A stretch of DNA of 64,000 nt from Nitrospira moscoviensis (GCF_001273775.1 NZ_CP011801.1:3822001-3886000), one strand, 5' to 3'; numbered from the stretch's first letter, positions 9,288 through 17,768 are shown. The notes: generated from the sequence alone by a model not told the origin. Numbers and translations are program-made.

Positions 9288-10604
9288 TTAGCGGTGTTTG
9301 GAACGGCGGATGGAGCACTTCAGCGGATTGCGCAGCACGATGGTTTCGGCCCGCTTGGAGCCGGTGGAAATCATGTCGATCCGGCAGCCCGCCAGCTCTT
9401 CGATGCGGGCGAGGTAGCGCTTGGCCTCCGCCGGGAGCTGCTTGTAGGTCGTTGCGCCGGTTGTCGAAGCGCTCCAGCCTTTCATCCGCTGATACACCGG
9501 CTCGCAGCCGGTCAAGACGTCGAGGTCGGCCGGCATCTCTTTGTACAATGCCCCGCGATACGTGTAGCCGGTACACAGTTTCAATTCTTGGCACCCGTCC
9601 AACACATCCAGCTTGGTCACGGCAAGAGACGTCAGGCCGTTCACCTGTGTCGCGTGCCGGACGACGACGCCGTCGAACCAGCCGCAGCGGCGCGCCCGCC
9701 CCGTCGTCGAGCCGAATTCCCGCCCCCGCTCCTGCAGGCCCTGCCCTACGTCGTCGCTCAGCTCGGTGGGGAACGGCCCGCTGCCGACCCTGGTGCTGTA
9801 GGCTTTGGCGATGCCCATGACGGCGTCGATCATCGTGGGGCCGACGCCGGTGCCGGTGCAGGCGCCGCCCGCCGACGAGCTGGAGGAGGTGACGTAGGGG
9901 TACGTCCCGAAATCCACATCGAGGTGCGTCCCTTGCGCGCCTTCGAACAACACGGTCTTGTGCTTGCCGATCGCGCGATTCAGAAGCGTGGTGGTATCCA
10001 CGATGTGGCTTTTGAGCCGTTCGGCATAGCCCATATATTGGGCGTAGACCTTATCGACCTGGAAGGTCTCCACTTTGTAGAGCCGCTCGAGAAACCAATT
10101 CATCTCGACCAGGTTTTCTTCGAGCTTCTTCCGGAACAGCGGCGGATTCAGCAGATCGCCCATGCGGATGCCGATCCGCGCCATCTTGTCGGCATAAGAG
10201 GGCCCGATGCCCCGTCCGGTTGTCCCGATCTTCCGCGACCCTTTGGATTGCTCGGACGCCCGGTCGATCGCTTTGTGGTACGGCAGAATCAAATGAGCCC
10301 GCTGGCTCACCGCGAAGTTCTTCCCGATCGCGATGCCCTTGGTCTGCAACTGATCCATTTCCTCGATGAGCGCTCCGGGATCGACGACGACGCCGTTGCC
10401 GATCACACAGATCGTCCCGCGATACAGAATCCCCGACGGGATCAGATGGAAGATATAGGTACCGCGCTCGTTGATGACGGTGTGGCCGGCGTTGCTGCCG
10501 CCCTGATACCGCACGACGATGTCGGCGTCGCGGGCCAGGATGTCGACGATCTTTCCCTTGCCTTCATCGCCCCACTGCGCGCCGATGATGACGAGATTCC
10601 CCAT
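9288..10604 (-). CDS. purA: Adenylosuccinate synthetase
   Basis: This catalyses GTP-dependent joining of IMP and aspartate to adenylosuccinate, the first committed step to AMP. The 438 residues match the family length. The N-terminal P-loop-like GAQWGDEGKGK (8-18) carries the catalytic Asp and Lys; GGSNAGHT (35-42), GTTGRGIGPSYADK (about 128-141) and the Ser-rich stretch followed by GGACTGTGVGP fit PurA. The usual SSSTVAGG is here changed to five serines plus AGG. There is no clear Shine-Dalgarno site. Upstream lie a strong promoter and an intrinsic terminator on the same strand (separate entries), which suggests control by premature termination. Confidence 0.96.
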   Translation of the reverse strand: MGNLVIIGAQWGDEGKGKIVDILARDADIVVRYQGGSNAGHTVINERGTYIFHLIPSGILYRGTICVIGNGVVVDPGALIEEMDQLQTKGIAIGKNFAVSQRAHLILPYHKAIDRASEQSKGSRKIGTTGRGIGPSYADKMARIGIRMGDLLNPPLFRKKLEENLVEMNWFLERLYKVETFQVDKVYAQYMGYAERLKSHIVDTTTLLNRAIGKHKTVLFEGAQGTHLDVDFGTYPYVTSSSSSAGGACTGTGVGPTMIDAVMGIAKAYSTRVGSGPFPTELSDDVGQGLQERGREFGSTTGRARRCGWFDGVVVRHATQVNGLTSLAVTKLDVLDGCQELKLCTGYTYRGALYKEMPADLDVLTGCEPVYQRMKGWSASTTGATTYKQLPAEAKRYLARIEELAGCRIDMISTGSKRAETIVLRNPLKCSIRRSKHR

Positions 10605-10635
10605 AGCCGAAATCGTACACCCAGGGTGGAATCAG

Positions 10636-10670
10636 AAAAAAAGGCTCTGACCAGACGAGAGATCAGAGCC
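10636..10670 (-). terminator. Intrinsic terminator in the purA leader
   Basis: Read on the minus strand this is a perfect 8-bp stem GGCTCTGA/TCAGAGCC with a 12-base loop, followed directly by seven T residues. It begins only about 5 bases after the predicted start of the promoter at 10682-10710 and ends 31 bases before the purA ATG. No gene lies upstream on this strand for it to terminate, so it most likely acts as an attenuator or makes a very short RNA. Confidence 0.75.
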
Positions 10671-10681
10671 GAAGCGGCCAC

Positions 10682-10710
10682 ATGGTAGGGGCCGCCCGGT
10701 GGTTTGTCAA
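10682..10710 (-). promoter_or_regulatory. Sigma70-type promoter for purA
   Basis: On the minus strand a perfect -35 TTGACA (10705-10710) is followed by a 17-base spacer and a -10 TACCAT (4 of 6, 10682-10687). Predicted transcription start is near 10675, 71 bases before the purA ATG. Confidence 0.7.
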
Positions 10711-10776
10711 GCGGATGTCCCGGCCCGACGATCGCTCCGGAGAGCGCTCGATCAAGCAAAACCCTCCGGCGCTTCC

Positions 10777-10805
10777 TTGACTGGCTGCATCCTGCATGTT
10801 AGCAT
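10777..10805 (+). promoter_or_regulatory. Sigma70-type promoter for tRNA-Ala
   Basis: TTGACT (-35, 5 of 6), a 17-base spacer and TAGCAT (-10, 4 of 6) sit 43 bases before the mature 5' end of tRNA-Ala, in the right place and orientation. Confidence 0.65.
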
Positions 10806-10848
10806 GCCCAGACTTCTCGCGGAGTTATCTTCTCTCATTCATCCGGGT

Positions 10849-10924
10849 GGGGCTGTGGCGCAGCTGGGAGCGCGCGTGAATGGCATTCACGAGGTCGCGG
10901 GTTCAATCCCCGCCAGCTCCACCA
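10849..10924 (+). tRNA. tRNA-Ala (GGC)
   Basis: A complete cloverleaf is present with acceptor stem GGGGCTG/CAGCTCC, including the G3:U70 identity pair of alanine tRNAs. The anticodon stem CGTGA/TCACG encloses loop ATGGCAT, giving anticodon GGC. The T-arm and encoded ACCA end are intact. A small CAACC/GGTTG hairpin follows at 10928-10940. No integrase or displaced 3' copy suggests use as an attachment site. Confidence 0.97.
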
Positions 10925-11161
10925 AACCAACCTTCGGTTGACCCGGTCGTTCTTTTACGCAGTATCGTAACTGGGTGCGACCGGATAGAGTCTTCAACCC
11001 ATGGTGATTGAATTGCTCGTACCGCCTCATAATTAAGGCGGCGGATAAATCCCTCAAGCGTTTCCACGACTCGTTCCCAGCGGTTGATATCGCCGGGTGA
11101 TTAGAGGATCCAGCTCAAATGTCCTTGAATCATAACTCTCGCCGGTAAGTCGTACCTCACC

Positions 11162-13003
11162 ATGCTCCAAATCGAATCGGTCAGTAAACAGTATTCCACG
11201 AAAGTCCTGCTCACGGAGGCCTCCGCACACTTGCGCCCGAGCTCGCGGGTCGGCCTCGTGGGGCCCAACGGCGCGGGCAAAACGACGCTGTTCCGCATGA
11301 TCCTCGGCGAGGAGTCGCCGGACAAGGGCTCCATTCGCAAACGGCCTCGCCTCCGCATCGGCTATCTGCCGCAGGAGCTCGAAACCATCACCGGCAAGAC
11401 GGTGCTGGATGCAGCCCATCGCGACGAATATCCGGAGTACGAAGCCAAGCGTATTTTGATGGGTCTGGGCTTTACGGAAGCGGACTTCGGCCGCCTGGTC
11501 GAGAAGCTGTCCGGGGGCTACCGCATGCGCGTGGCGCTGGCCCACTTGCTGCTGTCGAACCCCGATGTGCTGATGCTCGACGAGCCGACGAACCACCTGG
11601 ACAAACCGACCCAGCGCTGGTTCGAGCAGTTTCTGCTCGGCTCGGGCATGACGCTGCTGATTATCAGCCACGACACGGCGTTTCTCGACCGCGTCGTCAC
11701 CCATATCTGGGAGCTGCGGCACCACAAGATCGAGGAATACCGTGGCAACTATTCGGCCTTCCGTAAGCTGCGGGCGGAGCGTGATGCCCAGCTCCAGGCG
11801 GCGGCCGCCCGGCAGACGAAGGAAGTGGCGAGGGTGCAGAAATTCGTCGACCGCTTCCGATACCAGGCGAACAAAGCCAGCCAGGTCCAGTCGCGCATCA
11901 AGCAGCTCGAAAAGATCAAGATGATCGAGATCCAGCGCGATCCCAAGCGGGTGAAGTTCCGCTTTCCCGTTCCGGCCGCCAGCGGCCGCCAGGTACTCGA
12001 ACTCTCCGGCGTCGCCAAGCGCTACGGCGAAAAAGTGGTCTATGAACATTTGGACTTTTCGGTGGAGCGCGGGCAACGGATCGCCCTCGTCGGAGAGAAC
12101 GGCGCAGGGAAAAGCACGCTGCTCAAGATGCTCGCGGGCGTCCTGCCGCCCGATAAAGGCTCAAGGGCGGTCGGCCACGGCGTCACGCTCCACTACTTCG
12201 CCCAGCACCAGGCCGAGACGCTGAACCCGGAGCATACGATTCTTGAGTCGCTCGAGGAGGCGACGAAGCACGCCGAGATGAATTTCTTGCGCGGCATCGC
12301 CGGCGCCTTTCTCTTCTCCGGCGAAGACCAGAAGAAGCCGATCAAGGCCTTGAGCGGCGGCGAGCGCAACCGCGTGGCGCTCGCCCGCATGCTCGTGGAA
12401 CCGGCCAACACGCTGCTGCTCGACGAGCCGACGAACCACCTCGACCCGTCATCGGTCGACGTGCTGACGGACGCCATGACGGAATTCCCCGGCACGATCA
12501 TTTTCATTTCGCACGACCCGACGTTCCTCGCCCGGATCGCCACGCGCGTGGTCGAGATCGAAGACGGGCGCGCGCGCAACTTCATGGGGGACTACGAATA
12601 CTATCTGTGGAAGAAGGCGCAGGAGCTTGACTCGATCAAGGAAACCAGCGAAGAGCTGGAGGGGAACGGAAAACACAAGTCGCCGGCGCCGACCAGAGCG
12701 ATGGCGCAGCAGACTCCGACCAAAGGTGCGGGCGGGGAACGGCGCGATCTCGCCAAGACACAGCAGCGGCTTGAGAAGCAGGTGGCGCGAGCGGAAGCGG
12801 ACATCGCCGAATCCGAAAAGAAGGTCAAGGCCAGAGAAGCCGAATTGGCGGATCCGAAGCTGTACGAAGATTTCGGCCGATGGAACGAGCTCCATCAGGA
12901 GCAGGAAGCCTGGAAGCGCGAGTTGGAACGCTTGACGTCCCGGTGGGAGTCGCTCTCGGCCGAGCTGGAGGAGGTCAAACAGAAGCTGACGGCCCTGCGC
13001 TAG
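11162..13003 (+). CDS. ABC-F family ATPase with two ABC cassettes and C-terminal coiled coil
   Basis: The 613 residues hold two ATP-binding cassettes and no membrane segment, which defines the ABC-F group acting on ribosomes. Cassette 1: Walker A GPNGAGKTT (34-42), signature LSGGYRMR (near 118), Walker B with DEPTNHLD. A charged inter-domain linker (about 195-265) follows. Cassette 2: Walker A GENGAGKST near 312, LSGGERNR, DEPTNHLD. Residues about 530-613 are a Lys/Glu-rich coiled coil like the DNA- or ribosome-binding tail of Uup/YheS-type members. The role is probably translation factor or ribosome rescue; the subfamily cannot be fixed. No strong ribosome-binding site is seen. Its stop overlaps that of the convergent PilZ gene. 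Confidence 0.88.
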   Translation: MLQIESVSKQYSTKVLLTEASAHLRPSSRVGLVGPNGAGKTTLFRMILGEESPDKGSIRKRPRLRIGYLPQELETITGKTVLDAAHRDEYPEYEAKRILMGLGFTEADFGRLVEKLSGGYRMRVALAHLLLSNPDVLMLDEPTNHLDKPTQRWFEQFLLGSGMTLLIISHDTAFLDRVVTHIWELRHHKIEEYRGNYSAFRKLRAERDAQLQAAAARQTKEVARVQKFVDRFRYQANKASQVQSRIKQLEKIKMIEIQRDPKRVKFRFPVPAASGRQVLELSGVAKRYGEKVVYEHLDFSVERGQRIALVGENGAGKSTLLKMLAGVLPPDKGSRAVGHGVTLHYFAQHQAETLNPEHTILESLEEATKHAEMNFLRGIAGAFLFSGEDQKKPIKALSGGERNRVALARMLVEPANTLLLDEPTNHLDPSSVDVLTDAMTEFPGTIIFISHDPTFLARIATRVVEIEDGRARNFMGDYEYYLWKKAQELDSIKETSEELEGNGKHKSPAPTRAMAQQTPTKGAGGERRDLAKTQQRLEKQVARAEADIAESEKKVKAREAELADPKLYEDFGRWNELHQEQEAWKRELERLTSRWESLSAELEEVKQKLTALR

Positions 13004-13386
13004 GCAGAAGACTTGATGGTTTCTTCCAGGTAGTAATACAGCCAGCGGTTTTTTTCTTTCGTCACCAACTCGTCCCACACCACGCCGATCAGGAAACCTT
13101 TTTCCCAGGGCTTCACCCAGGCCACCGTCCCGTCGAGTTTTTCCTGCTGCTCGGCCTGATCGGAATCCAGGAAGGCCAGGGACACGGTGACTTTCTCATT
13201 CGCCGGGAATTTGTCTTTCGTCCGCAGCCCGGCGCCGATGCGATTGACATTGTCGAGCACCGCCGTGGAGGCGCGTCCCCCGCTTTTCGGCGCGATGAGC
13301 GCCGAACCAACGAGCGTGGCGCGCACGAACCTTCGCCGCTCGCTCGGTGCAACCGTGCTCGCCGCTTTGGGTTCCCCCTTCTTCAT
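13000..13386 (-). CDS. PilZ-domain protein
   Basis: This encodes 128 residues with one PilZ domain, the cyclic-di-GMP receptor fold. The RxxxR motif is present in RRRFVRA (about 18-24). The second motif, normally (D/N)xSxxG, reads NVNRIG with Asn for Ser, so ligand binding may be weakened. A -35/-10 promoter ends 8 bases before the ATG, implying an almost leaderless mRNA. It is a likely effector for the GGEEF cyclase in this window, by inference only. Confidence 0.75.
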   Translation of the reverse strand: MKKGEPKAASTVAPSERRRFVRATLVGSALIAPKSGGRASTAVLDNVNRIGAGLRTKDKFPANEKVTVSLAFLDSDQAEQQEKLDGTVAWVKPWEKGFLIGVVWDELVTKEKNRWLYYYLEETIKSSA

Positions 13387-13394
13387 CCTGTCTA

Positions 13395-13422
13395 AGTATA
13401 ACCGATTAGACGGCTTTGTAAA
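13395..13422 (-). promoter_or_regulatory. Sigma70-type promoter directly ahead of the PilZ gene
   Basis: TTTACA (-35, 5 of 6; 13417-13422), a 16-base spacer and TATACT (-10, 5 of 6; 13395-13400) read leftward in the 50-base gap after rarA. Only 8 bases separate the -10 from the PilZ ATG, so transcription would start at about the initiation codon. Confidence 0.65.
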
Positions 13423-13436
13423 CCTCTAAAATGGCC

Positions 13437-14732
13437 CTATTTGCCGGGCTTCGGGCGATAGTACCGGCGTCCCTTGAGGGGATCCGGAAGATGGGATTGC
13501 TCGGTGGCGGCAGCCGGATCGTCATGGACATACCGGTAGCCTTGGCCGTACCCCAGGTCTTTCATGAGGGAAGTGACGGCATTTCTCAGATGGAGCGGTA
13601 CGCCCAGATTTCCGTGGGTTTGGGTGTCCTTCAGCGCCTCCAGGAGCCCCACGTAGGACGCGTTGTCCTTTGGCCGGGAGGCCAGATAGGTCGTCCCGTG
13701 GGCGAGGTTGATTTGCGCCTCCGGCAGGCCGACGAATTGGACCGCCTGGGCCACCGCCGTCGCGACGACCAGGGCGGAAGGGTCCGCATTGCCGATGTCT
13801 TCCGAGGCGAAGATCACCATCCGCCTCGCAATGAACTTGGGGTCCTCCCCCGCCTCCAGCATGCGGGCGAGCCAGTAGAGGGCTCCGTCCGGGTCCGAAT
13901 CGCGGAGGCTTTTAATGTAGGCGGAGATGACGTTGTAATGCTCCTCTCCCGTCTTGTCGTAACGCAGGGATTTCTTCAGGAGCGCGGCGGCGACCGTGTG
14001 TTCGTCAATGTAGACGGAGCCGTCCGGCTGCCGAGGCGCCTGCTGCACGATGAATTCCAGGGCCGTCAGCAGCGCCCGCGCATCGCCGTTCCCGTAGGCC
14101 ACCACGCGCTGTTTCGCCGGGTCGGTCATCGTCACCGCCCAATGCCCGAAGCCTCGCTCCGGGTCGCGCAAGGCCCGTTCGAGGATCGCTTTCAGGGCGC
14201 TCTCCGCGAGGGGTTGCAGGACGACGACGAGCGAGCGGGAGAGCAGGGGCGCGATGACTTCGAACGAGGGATTCTCCGTGGTCGCCCCGACAAGGATGAT
14301 GGTGCCCCGCTCGACATGGGGCAGAAAGGCGTCCTGTTGCGCTTTATTGAAACGATGGATCTCGTCCACGAACAGCACGGTCTTCTGCTGATGCAGCGCC
14401 AGACGGTGCTCCGCCGCCTTGATGATGTCGCGCAGCTCGGCGATGCCGCCGGTCACGGCCGAAAATAGCGCAAAATGCGCGGCGGTGTGGCGGGCAATGA
14501 GGCGGGCGAGCGTGGTCTTGCCCGTTCCCGGGGGGCCCCAAAAGATCACCGATGAAAGACGATCCGTCTCGATCGCGTGGCGCAACGGGCGGCCGGGGCC
14601 CACGATCTCGTCCTGCCCGACGAAGTCGTCGAAGGCCTCGGGCCGCATCCGCTCGGCCAACGGAGCGGCGGAAGAGGCCGGTTTTCGTTCCGGACCGGCA
14701 AAGAGGTCGGCTGATTGCTGCTTGCGCGCCAT
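13437..14732 (-). CDS. rarA: Replication-associated recombination protein A (AAA+ ATPase)
   Basis: RarA/MgsA is a clamp-loader-like AAA+ ATPase acting at stalled replication forks. The 431 residues show Walker A GPPGTGKTT (66-74), Walker B VLFVDEIHRF (about 118-127) with the RarA-typical FNKAQQDAFLPHVE after it, sensor GATTENPSFE, and the C-terminal tetramerisation region ending in a Pro/Arg-rich tail (DPLKGRRYYRP). The gene is monocistronic or leads into the PilZ gene, which has its own promoter. It is divergent from the hydrolase gene. Confidence 0.93.
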   Translation of the reverse strand: MARKQQSADLFAGPERKPASSAAPLAERMRPEAFDDFVGQDEIVGPGRPLRHAIETDRLSSVIFWGPPGTGKTTLARLIARHTAAHFALFSAVTGGIAELRDIIKAAEHRLALHQQKTVLFVDEIHRFNKAQQDAFLPHVERGTIILVGATTENPSFEVIAPLLSRSLVVVLQPLAESALKAILERALRDPERGFGHWAVTMTDPAKQRVVAYGNGDARALLTALEFIVQQAPRQPDGSVYIDEHTVAAALLKKSLRYDKTGEEHYNVISAYIKSLRDSDPDGALYWLARMLEAGEDPKFIARRMVIFASEDIGNADPSALVVATAVAQAVQFVGLPEAQINLAHGTTYLASRPKDNASYVGLLEALKDTQTHGNLGVPLHLRNAVTSLMKDLGYGQGYRYVHDDPAAATEQSHLPDPLKGRRYYRPKPGK

Positions 14733-14854
14733 GGTGATGGACAGATCTTATACGCCTTTTGGCAGGCGCCGCAAAGGCGGCCGGTGGCAAGCCGAACTTG
14801 ACGCCTCGATGAACCCGATGCTACCAACGGGCATGGCACCACGATGGAGGAGGC

Positions 14855-15646
14855 ATGAAGGCCACGATCAACGGCGTCACGATTGCCTATGACGATCAGG
14901 GAAGCGGACTTCCGCTGGTCTTTTTGCACGCCTTTCCGCTGAATCGCCGTATGTGGCGAGACCAAGCCGAGGCGCTGTCGTCGACATTCCGCATCGTGAC
15001 CATCGACCTGCGCGGTCACGGCGAATCGGACGCGCCGCTCTGGCGCTACACCCTCGACCAGGCGGCCGAGGACATACGGGCCCTCCTCGATCATCTCTCG
15101 ATTCGCGGCGCCGTGTTCGTCGGCCTGTCAATGGGCGGCTACATCTGCTTCGCCTTCCATCGACGGTATGCCGACCGGATGAAGGGATTGATCCTGGCCG
15201 ATACGAAAGCGCAGGCCGACACGCCGGAAGGGCGGGACAGCCGCTTTCAGATGGCGCAGGTCGCGTATCGAAAAGGGACGGGAGCCATCGCCGACATGAT
15301 GATTCCCCGGTTGCTGGCTCCGGCCACGGTGCAACAGAGACCGGAGCTCGTCCGAGCCGTCCGGGCGATGATCGAAGGGAATGAGGTGAGCGGGATCGCA
15401 GGGGATCTGATGGCGATGGCGGAGCGGGCCGATTCGACGCCGCTCTTAGGCGGCATCCGATGCCCCACGCAGATTATCGTAGGAGAGCTGGACCAGCCCA
15501 CGCCCCTAGCTGACGCGCAACTTATGGTTGATCAAATTCCCGGCGCGAGCCTCGCCGTCATTCCGGAAGCCGCCCATCTGTCGAACCTCGAGCAGCCGGA
15601 CGAATTTACGCAGATCGTAGAGCGGTTTGCATCTCAACTGGCGTGA
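14855..15646 (+). CDS. Alpha/beta-fold hydrolase
   Basis: This 263-residue protein has the alpha/beta-hydrolase layout. The oxyanion region is FLHAFPLN (24-30), the nucleophile elbow is GLSMGG with Ser92, the acid is probably Asp in GELDQPTP (near 217) and the His is in AAHLSNLEQP (near 242). It resembles 3-oxoadipate enol-lactonase and related small esterases, but no aromatic degradation genes are nearby, so the substrate is unknown. An AGGAGGC ribosome-binding site lies just before the ATG. Confidence 0.82.
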   Translation: MKATINGVTIAYDDQGSGLPLVFLHAFPLNRRMWRDQAEALSSTFRIVTIDLRGHGESDAPLWRYTLDQAAEDIRALLDHLSIRGAVFVGLSMGGYICFAFHRRYADRMKGLILADTKAQADTPEGRDSRFQMAQVAYRKGTGAIADMMIPRLLAPATVQQRPELVRAVRAMIEGNEVSGIAGDLMAMAERADSTPLLGGIRCPTQIIVGELDQPTPLADAQLMVDQIPGASLAVIPEAAHLSNLEQPDEFTQIVERFASQLA

Positions 15647-15761
15647 ACGAACAGCGCCCCCGGGCCGCCAAGGCGGCGCGTTCCCGTTGAGACGTGCGAG
15701 AACGCCGCGTCCCGCGTGCTGGGGCGGGTGGGTGGAATCACGCCTTTATCAACCGCCTGCC

Positions 15762-16412
15762 TCAGTCGGAGTCGCCGACGCTGCGGTGGCGGATCAGCTT
15801 GAGGAATTCCAGGCGGGTTTGCTGCTGCGTGCGGAAAGCGCCGAGCATCGAGCTGGTGACCGCGATCGTATTTTGCTTTTCGACCCCCCGCATCATCATG
15901 CACAGGTGGCGCGCTTCCACCACCACGCCCACGCCGTGCGCGTTGAGCTTGTTCTGCAGCGTTTCGGCGATCTGCACCGTCAAACGTTCCTGCACCTGAA
16001 AGCGGCGGCTGAAGGCATCCACCACCCGAGGAATCTTGCTGAGCCCCACCACCTTTTTGTTCGGCAGATACCCGACATGACACTTGCCGAAGAACGGCAG
16101 CATGTGGTGTTCGCACATGCTGAAAAAATCGATGTCTTTGACGATGACCATTTCGTCGTATTCGATCGGGAACAGGGCGCCGTTCAGGAGATGGTCGATA
16201 TCCTGATGATAGCCGCGCGTCATGAACTGCAAGGCCTTCGCGACCCGTTCCGGGGTCTTCAGCAATCCGTGGCGCTGGGGCGTTTCCCCCAAGGATTTCA
16301 GCAGGTCGGTGATGAGCGAGCGGACGTGCTCCGGATCGGCAGGGGGACTGATCGGGGGCAGCACTTCGATCCGATTCAGGCGCTGCAGGGTACGACGACG
16401 GGACTTGGCCAT
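15762..16412 (-). CDS. folE: GTP cyclohydrolase I
   Basis: FolE opens GTP to 7,8-dihydroneopterin triphosphate. Start MAKSRRR is preferred because GAAGGGAA lies about 10 bases upstream; that gives 216 residues, the family length. The zinc-binding Cys and His are in MCEHHMLPF and the second Cys in [11 protein letters not shown], both intact; the GLSKIPRVV and QERLT stretches also fit. It begins 16 bases after the queD-like gene, so the two are one transcript and likely one pathway. Confidence 0.95.
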   Translation of the reverse strand: MAKSRRRTLQRLNRIEVLPPISPPADPEHVRSLITDLLKSLGETPQRHGLLKTPERVAKALQFMTRGYHQDIDHLLNGALFPIEYDEMVIVKDIDFFSMCEHHMLPFFGKCHVGYLPNKKVVGLSKIPRVVDAFSRRFQVQERLTVQIAETLQNKLNAHGVGVVVEARHLCMMMRGVEKQNTIAVTSSMLGAFRTQQQTRLEFLKLIRHRSVGDSD

Positions 16413-16428
16413 GGATTTTCTATTCCCT

Positions 16429-16839
16429 TCAGACCGGTGATGGCGCCGCATATTCAAAATAATTGTCGCGCGTCTCGATGACGCCGACTTTCTTCAGCTG
16501 TCCTTCCGGAAGATGCGGAGCGAGGAGATCCCAGATGAGCAAGACCAAATTTTCGCCGGTCGTCGTGCGATCGGCGAATTCCGGATCCTGATTCAAATCA
16601 TGGTGGTCGAACCGCGTCACGATCCGCTCGCCCACGATACGGTCCAGGCGGGCTAGGTCGACCGCCTTCTCGGTTTCCGGCGTGCTCACCGTCACCAAGA
16701 CGATATAGTTGTGCCCGTGCCCGTTCGGGTTGTTGCACTTGCCGAACGCCGCCCAGTTCTCTTCGGCGGAGAGATGCTCGGTGTGCAGCCGATGCGCCGC
16801 GCAGAACCGATACCGTCTGGTGATCGTAGTGTGTGCCAT
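16429..16839 (-). CDS. queD: 6-pyruvoyl-tetrahydropterin synthase / QueD family protein
   Basis: This 136-residue pterin enzyme acts on dihydroneopterin triphosphate. Zinc ligands are H16 (AAHRLH), H41 and H43 (GHGH), the catalytic Cys is C35 in [13 protein letters not shown], and a second catalytic site lies in [10 protein letters not shown] with the C-terminal substrate Glu in VIETRDN. The motif spacing matches animal 6-pyruvoyl-tetrahydropterin synthase very closely, so the product could be 6-pyruvoyl-tetrahydropterin (biopterin route) or 6-carboxytetrahydropterin (queuosine route). It is co-transcribed with folE. No queC/E/F genes are in view. The symbol is provisional. Confidence 0.85.
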   Translation of the reverse strand: MAHTTITRRYRFCAAHRLHTEHLSAEENWAAFGKCNNPNGHGHNYIVLVTVSTPETEKAVDLARLDRIVGERIVTRFDHHDLNQDPEFADRTTTGENLVLLIWDLLAPHLPEGQLKKVGVIETRDNYFEYAAPSPV

Positions 16840-16858
16840 GTGGTGGCCGGCTGGACAG

Positions 16859-16898
16859 AAAACGAGGCCAGGATCACCGGCTCGGTGGTCCTGGCCTC
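16859..16898 (-). terminator. Intrinsic terminator after erpA
   Basis: On the minus strand, GAGGCCAGGA and TCCTGGCCTC form a perfect 10-bp stem that extends by further pairs through an A-C mismatch around a 3-base loop, followed by GTTTTC. It lies 40 bases past the erpA stop and 20 bases before queD, so it separates the nuoF-ferredoxin-erpA unit from queD-folE. Confidence 0.7.
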
Positions 16899-16937
16899 AT
16901 GGTATGGTCGGACTGCCGCAGAGCCGCCCCGGCCGTC

Positions 16938-17258
16938 TTAGGCGCTGAAGGAGCTACCGCAGCCGCAGGTGGTCTTCGCTTGCGGGTTCTTGATGGAAAA
17001 CCCCGAGCCCTGGAGGCTGTCCACATAATCCACTTCGGCCCCCTGCAGGAGAGGCGCGCTCTGTGAATCCATGATGACTTTCACGTCGCCCTTGTCGATG
17101 ACGGTGTCGTCCTCGGCCATTTTGGACTCGAACGCCATGCCGTATTGATAGCCGTGGCAGCCGCCGCCGCGGACGTAGATCCGCAATCCCACGACGTCTT
17201 TTTCTTCCGCCATCAGCTCCCTGATCTTCTGTTCCGCCACTGCGGTAATGGTGACCAT
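16938..17258 (-). CDS. erpA: Iron-sulfur cluster insertion protein (HesB/IscA/ErpA family)
   Basis: A-type carrier that passes Fe-S clusters to apoproteins. The 106 residues contain the three conserved cysteines: C34 in GGCHGYQYGMAF, and C98 and C100 in the C-terminal CGCG motif. AGGAGGAA lies before the ATG. It follows the NuoF and ferredoxin genes on the same strand and has its own promoter overlapping the ferredoxin stop. IscA or SufA are alternative names; ErpA is preferred because no isc or suf operon is adjacent. Confidence 0.88.
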   Translation of the reverse strand: MVTITAVAEQKIRELMAEEKDVVGLRIYVRGGGCHGYQYGMAFESKMAEDDTVIDKGDVKVIMDSQSAPLLQGAEVDYVDSLQGSGFSIKNPQAKTTCGCGSSFSA

Positions 17259-17308
17259 TGGTTCCTCCTCTATAGATCCAGGCAGTCGCGCCTCACCTGG
17301 GTTGGCTT

Positions 17309-17336
17309 AGTGTAACACCTCTCTACCGAATATCAA
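17309..17336 (-). promoter_or_regulatory. Sigma70-type promoter for erpA
   Basis: TTGATA (-35, 5 of 6; 17331-17336), 16 bases, TACACT (-10, 4 of 6; 17309-17314). The -35 overlaps the last codons of the ferredoxin gene. The leader of about 45 bases contains a CCAGG/CCTGG hairpin. Confidence 0.5.
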
Positions 17337-17670
17337 CACCCTGCGCTTCGGCAGACCGGCCGGTGGGAGCTTCCCACTTCGTCTCCGGCACCCGGACGAC
17401 GACGTCGCCCAAGATCCTGGCCTGGCACCCCAGCCGATGCCAGGGCTCGCTCAACGCTTCCCGATCCAGCAGATCCTGCTCCTCGAAATCGATCTCCGAC
17501 AGATGCTCGCCCCCGCTCTGCACTTCCACCCGGCAGGTCGTACAGGACGCGTTCCCGCCGCAGTCATGGTTGAGCGGAAAGCCCAGTTCCTTCGCGGCGT
17601 CGAGCAGGGTGAGGTTCCTCGTCACCACCCCGCTCTTCCCGTTGGAATGAAGAAAGGTCACCCGCGGCAT
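17323..17670 (-). CDS. [2Fe-2S] ferredoxin
   Basis: A 115-residue plant/adrenodoxin-like ferredoxin with cluster ligands C37, C43, C46 (CGGNASCTTC) and C82 (LGCQAR). The start MPRVTFLHSNG is chosen over an upstream ATG at 17697 because the extra nine codons come from a heptamer repeat (17680-17706). A GAGAG site precedes it. It lies 98 bases after the orphan NuoF gene and could be its redox partner, or a donor to Fe-S assembly given the erpA gene behind it. Confidence 0.88.
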   Translation of the reverse strand: MPRVTFLHSNGKSGVVTRNLTLLDAAKELGFPLNHDCGGNASCTTCRVEVQSGGEHLSEIDFEEQDLLDREALSEPWHRLGCQARILGDVVVRVPETKWEAPTGRSAEAQGVDIR

Positions 17671-17679
17671 CGTCTCTCG

Positions 17680-17706
17680 CCATTCGTCAATGGTCACTCG
17701 TCAATC
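17680..17706. repeat. Heptamer array, family A copy 1
   Basis: Three to four degenerate 7-base units of the form GTCAATG/GTCACTC/GTCAATC lie between nuoF and the ferredoxin gene. The same unit, in either orientation, recurs near 19953, 37924 and 47252-47339. Confidence 0.55.
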
Positions 17707-17768
17707 GAACCGGCGAAATCGTCTCATTGTACAAACGACAGGCGGCGATTGACCAGAGCTCTCTTTCG

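Noticed and set aside
9294..10688. A 464-codon plus-strand frame opposite purA
   Set aside because: Shadow of purA with composition typical of reversed coding DNA; no ribosome-binding site.
10849..11161. tRNA-Ala as an integration site
   Set aside because: No integrase gene, no direct repeat of the tRNA 3' end, and flanking genes are ordinary chromosomal ones.
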